Source: Nitrospirota bacterium
Lineage (GTDB): Bacteria; Nitrospirota; JACRHJ01
Length of the DNA stretch: 8,030 nt
Assembly: GCA_027328825.1 (NCBI GenBank)
Contig: DAHWTK010000078.1
Location: 1 to 8,030 of the forward strand
Direction: 5' to 3'
The stretch's first letter is position 1. Each line of letters begins with the position of its first letter. A program made the position numbers and the translations under genes. Shown piece after piece: positions 1 to 5,874 of this stretch. The notes below the pieces were generated by a model, which did no database searches, was not told where the DNA came from, and saw only the letters and a program-made list of their open reading frames with translations.

Positions 1-130
1 TGATAGCGAAAATGGCGGCAATAATTAAGCATGTCATTCCTGCGAACGCAGGAACCCAGCGCCTTTTAAAGTCACTGGGTTCCCGATTGAACCGCTCGGG
101 AATGACGGATATTATTTTCTGTTTTTTCAT
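1..130 (-). CDS. Start of an unrecognised gene running off the left edge, interrupted in frame by a palindromic repeat
   Basis: An ATG at 128-130 follows the tailspike stop by 13 nt. It has an AAGGAG ribosome binding site 8 nt upstream that overlaps the end of the tailspike gene region. The frame stays open for 43 codons to the window edge. The N-terminus reads MKKQKIIS, then about 25 residues encoded by the palindromic repeat (including ERFNREPSDFKRRWVPAFAG), then a hydrophobic run CLIIAAIFAI. Seen directly: the open frame, the ribosome binding site and the repeat. Inferred: without 75 nt the start would read MKKQKIIS-CLIIAAIFAI, which looks like a Sec signal peptide or signal anchor. It would then be the third exported product in this cassette. 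An alternative start is the in-frame ATG at 35-37 inside the repeat, giving MTCLIIAAIFAI. Function unknown because the body of the gene is outside the window. The gene could also be dead further on. Confidence 0.5.
   Translation of the reverse strand, partial: MKKQKIISVIPERFNREPSDFKRRWVPAFAGMTCLIIAAIFAI
33..106. repeat. 74-bp palindromic interspersed repeat (GTCATTCC...GGAATGAC ends)
   Basis: The outer ends are the perfect inverted repeat GTCATTCC (33-40) and GGAATGAC (99-106). A second inner pair is GGAACCCAG (51-59) and CTGGGTTCC (75-83). Each half also folds alone: TTCCTGCG/CGCAGGAA (37-44 with 47-54) on the left and TTCCCGA/TCGGGAA (80-86 with 96-102) on the right. The whole can form a cruciform with two side hairpins. 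Elements with these ends and the core GGAACCCAG are known as high-copy intergenic palindromes in several Gram-negative lineages, and one reading of them gives the familiar spurious peptide WVPAFAGMT, present here. No target-site duplication is obvious. It is too small to encode a transposase and would have to be moved in trans. Confidence 0.85.
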
Positions 131-143
131 TACTCTTTCTCCT

Positions 144-1808
144 TTACATCGGCCCTGTTCTGCTAATCTCCGTCCATCCGTTATTTCCACGATTAATAAA
201 GTTCACGGTAAACATCTTCGCCGCCGTCGTGCCGGTTGAAAGCGGCCCCTGGGAATTGAAGTAATTACCGTCGAACGTCAGCGTGTAGCTCGTCGTGTTC
301 GTAGACGTATAAACAAAGACCGTTATCATCTGCCCCGGCGTCCCGCCGACGACTGCGTAGGTCTCGTTCTGATACGGCGTAATCCAAAAGACGTTTGCGA
401 TATTCGCGTTCAGCGTTATATTCGCGGCATCCGTCAGGACGTAATATGGTTCGCGGTTATGGTTCCAATTAACGTCCCCGCTTATGTTATTGAATATCGG
501 AGTATCGATATATACGTTTTTCGTAACTGTGCCGTCCTGGTTCAGGCCGAGTCCGCCGGAGTCCTGGTCCATGTTCACACCCCAATGTCCCGCAGCTTCA
601 ATCGTGCCGCCCTCGATATGAACGCCATCACACGCCGTAAGATTTACGTTATCCTTGGAGTTCTGCCCGATCTCGTTTCCGGCGAGCAGTGCGCCTTCGG
701 CAAATATCAGCTTGACTCCGAAATTATTATTTATAATGAAATTATCTATAACTGACAGATTCGTTACGGTATTCGTCGTTAAATTTGTGCCTTCGGCGTC
801 GATAGCCGTATCGAATCCTTCTATATCGCAGTTGTAAATCTTGTCGTCGAATGCGCCCATGCCGTAAGTCGGGTCTGTGGCAATCTTAATGCCGAATCCG
901 CTCTTGGGCGTCAGGGCGTCCCGGATAATCTTCAGGTCATCGATGACCGAACGCCAGATGCCCACGAACTGTATGCCGCTCGTCCCTGCGGGCGCGCCGG
1001 TTAAGTCAATCCTGAAATGCGCCAGATGAACATATAAGCCGCCGCCGTTTGGGTTATTGCAGTCGAAATGAAAGAGCGTAGGCGCTCCCACGCCGGAGTA
1101 TTTGAAGATTGTCTTTGTGCGGCCCGCACCAAGCATCGTGAACCCGACATACGGGGAGGAATCCGGGATAATCCCGCGCACGTCATAAGTCATTTTGTAT
1201 GTGCCCGCCGGGATGTATAGGACTTTGTTGTTATGGATGCACGAGGTTACGCCCTCGAAAATTGCGTTCGTGTCATCCGTCGTCCCGTCGCCCTTCGCGC
1301 CGAAATGCTTCACGCTGACATACGAGCCGTAGGTATTGTCGTCCGCAAGAAGTCCGGAAATATTCAGCGCCTGGTTGCCGGAATAGATACCGAATGCGCT
1401 CTGACTCTTGGCCCCTACCTGAGAAGCCGTAATACCCGTAAGCGACGCGCCGGAACCGGTCGGCGTGAGATAATCTGTGCCGGGCGTGGCCGTGCTTACG
1501 ATGCCGGTTCCGTTGGCCTTCAGGATGCCGTTGTTCGAACCAGCGCCCCCTTGAGCAGCAGGCACGGTGCCCCAGTCGATGTTATTGCCATAGATATGCG
1601 TAAGGTGCTCACCGTCGCCCCATGGGATGCAGGTGGCATTCCCGAACGTAACAGACTGACCTCCGCGTATCGCGCCGGTCATCGTCCCGCCGGAAAGCGG
1701 CAGGTAGTTGCCGTTTAACTGGATGTTGATGCCGTCGGCGGCGGCGTAAAGCACGCATCCGCCCAAAATGGCGATTGTCGTTACGAGGACTGCGAAGAAT
1801 CTGTTCAT
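144..1808 (-). CDS. Pectate-lyase-fold tailspike-like protein with signal peptide
   Basis: 554 aa, starting at an ATG with AAAGGAG 4-5 nt upstream. Residues 1-24 are a hydrophobic leader. LGGC at 15-18 fits a loose lipobox with Cys18 as the lipidated residue, and AAA at 22-24 is an alternative signal peptidase I site. Residues 33-46 contain YLPLSGGTMTGAI, a motif common at the start of phage tail-fibre and collar repeats. Residues 80-135 are a Gly/Thr/Ala-rich linker of tail-fibre type. Residues 164-210 (VSVKHFGAKGDGTTDDTNAI, then YIPAGTY) match the start of the Pectate_lyase_3 family, and the following Asn/Gly-rich repeats to about residue 440 look like a right-handed beta-helix. The last 90 residues form a separate beta-rich end, perhaps for trimerisation. 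The likely role is binding or cleaving a surface polysaccharide; no catalytic residues can be assigned. A cleavable signal peptide is unusual for a virion tailspike, so this could instead be a secreted or surface lipoprotein expressed by the host cell. Confidence 0.8.
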   Translation of the reverse strand: MNRFFAVLVTTIAILGGCVLYAAADGINIQLNGNYLPLSGGTMTGAIRGGQSVTFGNATCIPWGDGEHLTHIYGNNIDWGTVPAAQGGAGSNNGILKANGTGIVSTATPGTDYLTPTGSGASLTGITASQVGAKSQSAFGIYSGNQALNISGLLADDNTYGSYVSVKHFGAKGDGTTDDTNAIFEGVTSCIHNNKVLYIPAGTYKMTYDVRGIIPDSSPYVGFTMLGAGRTKTIFKYSGVGAPTLFHFDCNNPNGGGLYVHLAHFRIDLTGAPAGTSGIQFVGIWRSVIDDLKIIRDALTPKSGFGIKIATDPTYGMGAFDDKIYNCDIEGFDTAIDAEGTNLTTNTVTNLSVIDNFIINNNFGVKLIFAEGALLAGNEIGQNSKDNVNLTACDGVHIEGGTIEAAGHWGVNMDQDSGGLGLNQDGTVTKNVYIDTPIFNNISGDVNWNHNREPYYVLTDAANITLNANIANVFWITPYQNETYAVVGGTPGQMITVFVYTSTNTTSYTLTFDGNYFNSQGPLSTGTTAAKMFTVNFINRGNNGWTEISRTGPM

Positions 1809-1841
1809 ATCGCTCCTTTATTCTGGTTATTTGCGGCTCCG

Positions 1842-1885
1842 TTCACCCCGACCATTTTCCTAACCTCACGAAAATGGTCGGTGAA
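1842..1885. other. Long bulged inverted repeat between two genes
   Basis: The left arm (1842-1859, TTCACCCCGACCATTTTC) pairs with the right arm (1870-1885, GAAAATGGTCGGTGAA). This gives a 16-bp stem with one 2-nt bulge and a 10-nt loop. It lies in the 86-nt gap between the 78-aa gene and the tailspike gene. There is no T-tract after the stem on either strand, so it is not a standard intrinsic terminator. It could be an RNA processing or stability element, a Rho-assisted attenuator or a protein-binding palindrome. Confidence 0.7.
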
Positions 1886-1894
1886 AAGGGAGCG

Positions 1895-2131
1895 CTACTT
1901 TCCTTTCGCTTTTTCGGTCTTTGGCGCCCCGATTATCGTCGCGCCGTCTGGCGGCGTGTCCACGTACAACGCTTTGATTACCCCTGAGCCGTCGCCGGTT
2001 ATCGAGCGTTCCTGCTCCTGGCTCAGAGCGCCGGGCGCGAAGCACATGACGCCTTCCAGCTTCTGGCCGCCCCGGTAATAGGGGTCTTTCCGCAGGACCA
2101 TTACCTGTAGATACTTGCCGTTATCAGCCAA
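1895..2131 (-). CDS. Unrecognised 78-aa protein
   Basis: A small gene between the signal-peptide protein and the tailspike. The longest frame begins at a GTG (2138-2140), but that codon overlaps the strong ribosome binding site AAGGAGG (2140-2146). The TTG at 2129-2131, three codons on and 8 nt from that site, is therefore the better start. The product has no signal peptide or membrane segment. It begins with LADNGKYLQVMVLRKDPYY, has a central CFAPGALSQEQ segment, and ends in a Lys/Ala-rich tail (EKAKGK). The regular codon use, good ribosome binding site and 18-nt spacing to the upstream gene support a real co-transcribed gene. I do not recognise the family. A small virion-associated or tailspike-assisting protein is possible from position alone. 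Confidence 0.6.
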   Translation of the reverse strand: MADNGKYLQVMVLRKDPYYRGGQKLEGVMCFAPGALSQEQERSITGDGSGVIKALYVDTPPDGATIIGAPKTEKAKGK

Positions 2132-2139
2132 TCGAACCA

Positions 2140-2146
2140 CCTCCTT
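2140..2146 (-). promoter_or_regulatory. Ribosome binding site that selects a TTG start
   Basis: AAGGAGG on the minus strand overlaps the first base of the upstream GTG candidate and lies 8 nt before the in-frame TTG at 2129-2131. The spacing makes the TTG the likely initiation codon. Confidence 0.6.
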
Positions 2147-2149
2147 TAA

Positions 2150-2605
2150 TTAGAATCCGACGTTGCCGGGTGTGACATACAGGTTCACTGCGTTCCGCGT
2201 CCGGGTCCACGAGACAGCGATATACGGGTTCGCATTTTCAAAGGTGACGGAGCCGTCGCTGGTATACGACAATGCGGTCGTTCCGACATCAATCGGAGAC
2301 CACGGCCCGGTCGCGGAAGGCCCACCGTAGATTTTCAAGGTGCCCGCAATCGAGGAATAATTGCCGAGCGCGGTAACGCCTTTCCATTGCACCGTCACAT
2401 ATCTCCAGCCGGACACGTGAAAGACATCCGGACAAAATCTCTCCGTGCTCCCAGCGCCCGTCCAGTTTTTGTAGGAATAGACAGTGCCGCTCGAATTCGA
2501 CCCGTATGAGGCGTTTCCCTGTTGCGGAGGGTTGAATATCACAGCGCCGTACGCCGTGGCCGAGGCCACGAGCAATGCGGCCATTATCAAAAGCAGCTTT
2601 TTCAT
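2150..2605 (-). CDS. Secreted beta-rich protein of unknown function
   Basis: 151 aa, ATG start with AAGGAGG 8 nt upstream. The N-terminus MKKLLLIMAALLVASATAYG is a textbook Sec signal peptide: two lysines, a hydrophobic core, and signal peptidase I sites at ATA (16-18) or YGA (19-21). The mature part of about 130 residues is rich in Gly, Ser, Thr, Tyr and Asn with alternating hydrophobic residues (YVTVQWKGV, TLKIYGGPS, YIAVSWTRT). This suggests a small all-beta domain, perhaps of carbohydrate-binding or jelly-roll type. There is only one cysteine (about residue 58), so no disulphide is expected within a monomer. It is the first gene after the major head gene, where Mu-like phages usually have small head-completion genes. 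It shows no resemblance to those. No family is recognised. Confidence 0.75.
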   Translation of the reverse strand: MKKLLLIMAALLVASATAYGAVIFNPPQQGNASYGSNSSGTVYSYKNWTGAGSTERFCPDVFHVSGWRYVTVQWKGVTALGNYSSIAGTLKIYGGPSATGPWSPIDVGTTALSYTSDGSVTFENANPYIAVSWTRTRNAVNLYVTPGNVGF

Positions 2606-2636
2606 GTTTTAAACCTCCTTTAAATATTTCCTTTCA

Positions 2637-2659
2637 CCCCTCTCCTCGCAGGAGAGGGG
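2637..2659. repeat. Perfect 10-bp hairpin, REP-like, between major head and accessory genes
   Basis: CCCCTCTCCT (2637-2646) and AGGAGAGGGG (2650-2659) are exact inverse complements around a CGC loop. On the minus strand the hairpin starts about 14 nt after the major head stop, and the sequence leading into it is CCCTCACCCCCTTG. The combination CCCTCACCCC... CCCCTCTCC...GGAGAGGGG resembles widespread bacterial intergenic palindromes. No U-run follows it, so it is at best a partial or Rho-assisted terminator. It may protect the upstream capsid mRNA from 3' decay and so raise head protein relative to downstream products. Confidence 0.7.
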
Positions 2660-2673
2660 CAAGGGGGTGAGGG

Positions 2674-3576
2674 TTACGCGGTGCCGTCGGAGCCGTAGCA
2701 GAGCGGCCAGAGGCCGTATCCCGCGTTGTCTCTGCAATCGCAGCCGAAGATGAACTTCTTGTTCATAAAGACCGGGTAGTCCGTCGGCTTGTTCATCTGG
2801 ACGAACTGCAACGGCTTGCGCGTCTGGTAGATGAACGGCTTCATCGGACGCTTGGTGTCTATCAGGTACCAGGCGTTGGGGTTCGTGCTCAGCATGGGCA
2901 CGACGAGATACTCCGCAGTGCCTACCCAGTCGCGGGTCGTGGCTGCGGTGAGGCCCGGCATCAGAATGCTTCTTGCCATCCCTTCGAGTGCGGGTCCCGT
3001 TATCAGGAGATCCGGCACGAGGTTTAGGGGCCTTCCAGCCTCGTCCACCAGACTCATCATCTGCGCCCTTGCCGCCGCGTAGTTCGCCTCGTTAAGCGCG
3101 CCGTGGCCGAGGTTGGACTGGAGCAACCCGTTAGGCCCGAGAGGATGGCTATCGTTAAAGAACGGCGTCCCGTCAAAACACAAATTGGCAAAGCCGCCCA
3201 GCATGAGGTCGAAGATGAGTTCGTCCGGATGTGAGGCCGCCGCGTAACCGAGGTTTTTGGCGTCGTTCCCTATCATGCCGAGCATGTCGTCCTCCACGTC
3301 GTTGCGCTCGACCTCGATAGTATCCTCCCAGTCCTTGTTGTCGATCGTCCACTGGTAGCGTTTGAGGTTGTTTATGACCCTCTCGCCCAGCCATTCCCTC
3401 ATCTTCTCGATATTCCCCATCCAGTTGTATATCTCCGTCCTGGACTTTGAGGGGACGACGGTGCCCACTTTCGTGTAAAGCGGCTTATAGAGCTTGAAGG
3501 TGTCGTCAAACTGCTTGTTCAGACTCACGAACAAGAAATCGACGACAGCCTGTCCGGTATACTGATTGATCTCCAT
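2674..3576 (-). CDS. Mu-like major head subunit (gpT family)
   Basis: 300 aa, the usual size for Mu gpT (gp34) relatives. It forms the icosahedral capsid shell, assembled on the scaffold and then matured. Family features visible: a motif ending MREWLGERVINNL at about 59-71, NKDWEDTIEVERNDVEDD at 80-97, a PDEL helix at 117-120 and FDGTPFFNDSHP at 134-145. These match the conserved N-terminal half of the Mu gpT family. The ATG start has AGGAGGG just upstream, within the last codons of the preceding gene, and only 3 nt separate the two genes. There is no obvious N-terminal scaffold or delta domain, in line with a separate scaffold gene upstream. The C-terminus (CDCRDNAGYGLWPLCYGSDG) is Cys/Gly-rich. 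Expression is probably high and coupled to the two genes before it. Confidence 0.92.
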   Translation of the reverse strand: MEINQYTGQAVVDFLFVSLNKQFDDTFKLYKPLYTKVGTVVPSKSRTEIYNWMGNIEKMREWLGERVINNLKRYQWTIDNKDWEDTIEVERNDVEDDMLGMIGNDAKNLGYAAASHPDELIFDLMLGGFANLCFDGTPFFNDSHPLGPNGLLQSNLGHGALNEANYAAARAQMMSLVDEAGRPLNLVPDLLITGPALEGMARSILMPGLTAATTRDWVGTAEYLVVPMLSTNPNAWYLIDTKRPMKPFIYQTRKPLQFVQMNKPTDYPVFMNKKFIFGCDCRDNAGYGLWPLCYGSDGTA

Positions 3577-3579
3577 TGA

Positions 3580-3993
3580 TTATGCCCTCCTTTCAAAGTC
3601 CACGGTGACGCCCGTGGCGGAATCGACGTGCGAAATCGCGCCCGCCAATATCTGGTGCGCGACGTTCCCGGTCAGATCGACCGTATGATCGTCCGCCACA
3701 TATGCGAGTTCTCCCTCGTGGCCGGTAAGGTCGTGCCCGGAATCGTACATGAACATCCCTTTGCGCATCACCTCGCCGGTTATCGCCCCGTTCGCACCGT
3801 TCGTGTTGTCGTAGGTAGACCTGGACATCCCCGCAAACTTCAGGCCCGCGGTATCCGATGCGGGCACGAGATACCCGTTCGCGTCCGTGCAGGCCATGCC
3901 TCCTTTATATATCTTGACTCCCGCTTTAAGCGGGTATGCCTCGAATGCTCCTTCCTTCCGCGCCGTATCTCTCTCCGCGCCTAAAGCCGCCAT
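3580..3993 (-). CDS. Probable capsid decoration (cement-like) protein
   Basis: 137 aa, between the protease/scaffold and major head genes, the position where Mu has gp33 and many other phages carry a decoration protein. The start ATG overlaps the stop of the preceding gene (TAATG), with a GGAGAGG ribosome binding site inside that gene's last codons, so translation is probably coupled. The sequence is Gly/Ala-rich and beta-forming. KAGVKIYKGGMACTDANGYL at about 23-42 and a late block GELAYVADDHTVDLTG followed by ILAGAISHV resemble small cement proteins that present a beta-tulip or SH3-like fold, including the typical 'yKG.m...ANGYl.PAs' opening. No signal peptide or membrane segment. The assignment rests on position, size and these motifs; no exact family can be proved by eye. 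Confidence 0.7.
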   Translation of the reverse strand: MAALGAERDTARKEGAFEAYPLKAGVKIYKGGMACTDANGYLVPASDTAGLKFAGMSRSTYDNTNGANGAITGEVMRKGMFMYDSGHDLTGHEGELAYVADDHTVDLTGNVAHQILAGAISHVDSATGVTVDFERRA

Positions 3994-4547
3994 TATGCCT
4001 CTCCTTTCGTCTTCGCCTTATACTCGGCGAATTCCTTCGGGTCGATGCCCATGTTCTTACACCCGGCGATCTCTATCTCAGTGAGAGCGCCGCCGCCCTC
4101 CCCGGGGATTTTCCCCTTCGCCACCTCTCCGGTCTCGATAACCTTCGGGGCGGCCTTGCAGAACGCCAGGAATCCGTCCAGATCCTTCTCGGCGTACTCG
4201 CGCGCCCAGACCGTGTTCGCGGGGGTGACCTTGCCGTCCTTCAGCGCCTGCATGACGGCGTCCTCGGCCTTCCTCTTGGCATTCTCCGCCTTCAGCGACG
4301 CGACCTCGGCGGCAAGTGCGCTGGTTTCGGAGTGCTTTTTCAGCCCCTCTATCGTCCCCTTGCAGACGCTCACGCTCGCGCCCTTGTCCAGGCCCAGGGC
4401 TTCCACAATCTCGCCCGGAACCTCCGGAGTCTTCAGGGCCTCGACAGCCGTGTCCCCGTCCGCGATCCGTTTCCGGCACGCGGTCTGTACCTCTTCCTCG
4501 GTTGCCGTCTCCGGCATTCCGAGGAGGTCTTTCAACCACTTCGGCAT
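3993..4547 (-). CDS. Nested in-frame scaffold protein (Mu Z-like)
   Basis: An internal ATG at 4545-4547 (Met262 of the protease/scaffold) is preceded 5 nt upstream by AAGGAGG, the best ribosome binding site pattern in the window. It lies exactly where the protease domain ends. Initiation here would give a 184-aa product: MPKWLKDLLGMPETATEEE..., an Ala/Glu/Lys-rich helical stretch with a coiled coil (about residues 76-105 of this product), then a Gly-rich hinge and a helical C-terminus. In phage Mu the scaffold Z is made from a start inside gene I in the same frame, so a separate scaffold product is expected from family knowledge. Its expression here is inferred from the ribosome binding site and position. 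Confidence 0.75.
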   Translation of the reverse strand: MPKWLKDLLGMPETATEEEVQTACRKRIADGDTAVEALKTPEVPGEIVEALGLDKGASVSVCKGTIEGLKKHSETSALAAEVASLKAENAKRKAEDAVMQALKDGKVTPANTVWAREYAEKDLDGFLAFCKAAPKVIETGEVAKGKIPGEGGGALTEIEIAGCKNMGIDPKEFAEYKAKTKGEA

Positions 4548-5330
4548 AACATCCTCCTTCTTTTGTGAGCCGTAGGGCTCAGGTTTACCCGCCTTGTTTA
4601 CTATCGGGACCATCCCGTCTATCGCGGGGTCGTTTGTCAGCGCACCGTGGTCTATCTTTACTAACCGATCATCGGACAACCGCCTGAAGACCACGGGCGA
4701 AAAATAACGGTATTCTCTGTTTTTCAGATATTGCGCGGCGCGGTCCGTCCATTCGACGCGCCCCCAGATGCCCCCCTCTGGGCCATCGCCCCTGTCCTGC
4801 ATCTCCTTTATCCAACCGGCAGCCGGGGCGATGCCGCCCGAGCGGTTCTGATGTTCGTAGTCGATTAACATGTCGTTCTTGCGCTTTGAAAAGTCCTTTA
4901 AAATCAAAGCGCGCGCGGCGGCATCGTTAATAAAGGGCGGATGTCCCGTCGGCGCTATCCTGCCCGGCGGACAAAGCTGTATCCATTCCGGGACGCCGTT
5001 AAGTTCTTTGGATGCAAGCACCATGCGTTCTACCTCGGTGACCTGCTCGCCCGTCTTGTGCGCCTGCATCTCCTTGGAGGGGGTGAAGTGCATCCCGCGT
5101 TCCTTCATGACGGATTCGATGTGCTTCACAATTTTCCGCCAATCCTCCGGAGAGTATTCCGTGCGGTCCTTCTCCTGGTGGATATAACGCCAGGCGGATT
5201 CGATCCTTGTTTCGTCCCACTGGCCGTTTTCCTTAAGCGGATACCTGGGCTTGCCGTCCTTCTGGTATCCGGGATCCGCGTATCCCGCCTCTTCGTGCGT
5301 CCCGTATTCGCCTTTCGGTTTATCTGGCAT
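3993..5330 (-). CDS. Mu I-like prohead protease/scaffold with N-terminal DUF6582-like domain
   Basis: 445 aa. Residues about 5-80 (YADPGYQKDGKPRYPL, then AWRYIHQEKDRTEYSPEDW) look like the DUF6582 domain, seen in other phage proteins and not part of Mu I itself. Residues about 97-250 match the Mu-like I protease: IDYEHQ (156-161, His160), AAGWI (170-174), GIWGRVEWT (187-195), YFSPVV (209-214, Ser211) and ALTNDPAIDGM (230-240). His160 and Ser211 are plausible catalytic residues by analogy with serine-type prohead proteases, but this is inferred. The C-terminal 184 residues form a scaffold-like region with a coiled coil at about 337-366. The protein would guide capsid assembly and then cleave the scaffold. 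The ATG start overlaps the end of the G-like gene by 11 nt and has GAGGGG 7 nt upstream. The stop TAA overlaps the next ATG. Confidence 0.88.
   Translation of the reverse strand: MPDKPKGEYGTHEEAGYADPGYQKDGKPRYPLKENGQWDETRIESAWRYIHQEKDRTEYSPEDWRKIVKHIESVMKERGMHFTPSKEMQAHKTGEQVTEVERMVLASKELNGVPEWIQLCPPGRIAPTGHPPFINDAAARALILKDFSKRKNDMLIDYEHQNRSGGIAPAAGWIKEMQDRGDGPEGGIWGRVEWTDRAAQYLKNREYRYFSPVVFRRLSDDRLVKIDHGALTNDPAIDGMVPIVNKAGKPEPYGSQKKEDVMPKWLKDLLGMPETATEEEVQTACRKRIADGDTAVEALKTPEVPGEIVEALGLDKGASVSVCKGTIEGLKKHSETSALAAEVASLKAENAKRKAEDAVMQALKDGKVTPANTVWAREYAEKDLDGFLAFCKAAPKVIETGEVAKGKIPGEGGGALTEIEIAGCKNMGIDPKEFAEYKAKTKGEA
4553..4559 (-). promoter_or_regulatory. Internal ribosome binding site for the nested scaffold start
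   Basis: AAGGAGG lies inside the protease/scaffold coding sequence, at the codons for Lys-Lys-Glu-Asp just before Met262. The spacing of 5 nt to the ATG is suitable. It is as strong as the ribosome binding sites of the stand-alone genes here and is the main evidence for a separately translated scaffold. Confidence 0.75.
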
Positions 5331-5874
5331 GTAACACCCCTCTCAGGATATAATCGGTAAGTTCAAGGTTTATCTCCCGCCAGTCCTCGTTTTGGACAAC
5401 CAGGAACGGCCTGGCCGGAATGGTTATCTTCCTGCCGCGCCCCGCCTTCCCGCCGAAGTTCTGAATGGCCGCGTAGTCCCTGTTTGAACCAATCACCACG
5501 CCGCCATTGCTGGGGATATATGTGAGGCTGCTCATAAGAAGGCCGCTCTTAATCAGTATCTTGCGTCTCTCGCGTATCTCGTCCGGGCTCATTCCCTTCC
5601 TGTAACCGCCCTTTTTATTCAGGACGTTCTTTTTCTTCCTGCCTGAATAGAGGGTGGCGATGGCCAGGGGCTTCCACTTCTTGTTGCCGCCTTTCGGGCT
5701 GCCCGGCTCCGAATACCGCCCTCCCACCTCGAAGTTCTTTACCATGGAGGTCCTGACCGTCTCGCCTATCAACCTGAAGGCCGGTTCCAGACTGCCCGCG
5801 CGCCTGCCCATTTCCAGGAGCTTTTTTATCCCGGAATCGTCGATTTTTACCTTCAAGGGCTCAAATGCCGCCAC
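5320..5874 (-). CDS. Mu G-like virion morphogenesis protein
   Basis: 184 aa, GTG start (5872-5874) with GAGGCGAGG just upstream and a stop 11 codons before, so the start is confined to this region. The protein is strongly basic. It fits the phage virion morphogenesis family (Mu gpG/gp31, also P2 gpS-like tail completion proteins): an N-terminal helical part, W-K-P-L at 67-70, a Lys-rich loop (about 79-93), ILIKSGLLMSSLTY at 106-119, YAAIQNFGG at 134-142 and IPARPFL at 152-158 (YA..Q.FG and ARPFL are the family signature). Members act at the head-tail connection or in tail completion. Its last codons overlap the start of the protease/scaffold gene by 11 nt, so translation of the two is probably coupled. 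A hairpin-rich non-coding stretch lies upstream. Confidence 0.85.
   Translation of the reverse strand: MAAFEPLKVKIDDSGIKKLLEMGRRAGSLEPAFRLIGETVRTSMVKNFEVGGRYSEPGSPKGGNKKWKPLAIATLYSGRKKKNVLNKKGGYRKGMSPDEIRERRKILIKSGLLMSSLTYIPSNGGVVIGSNRDYAAIQNFGGKAGRGRKITIPARPFLVVQNEDWREINLELTDYILRGVLHAR

Noticed and set aside
33..106. Treating the palindromic repeat as a CRISPR repeat or a prophage attachment site
   Set aside because: It is a single copy with internal mirror symmetry, without spacers and without a second flanking copy. It also lies inside a reading frame rather than at a clear prophage end.
12..239. 75-aa plus-strand frame crossing the palindromic repeat
   Set aside because: It contains the usual spurious repeat-derived peptide, has no ribosome binding site and runs antisense into the tailspike gene.
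1842..1885. Calling the bulged inverted repeat an intrinsic terminator
   Set aside because: No U-run follows the stem on either strand. It is reported as an inverted repeat only.
3936..4575. Long plus-strand open frames (up to 210 aa) opposite the protease/scaffold gene
   Set aside because: They are mirror frames of a GC-rich, Lys/Glu-rich coding sequence. They lack ribosome binding sites and show low-complexity Arg/Leu/Ser composition.
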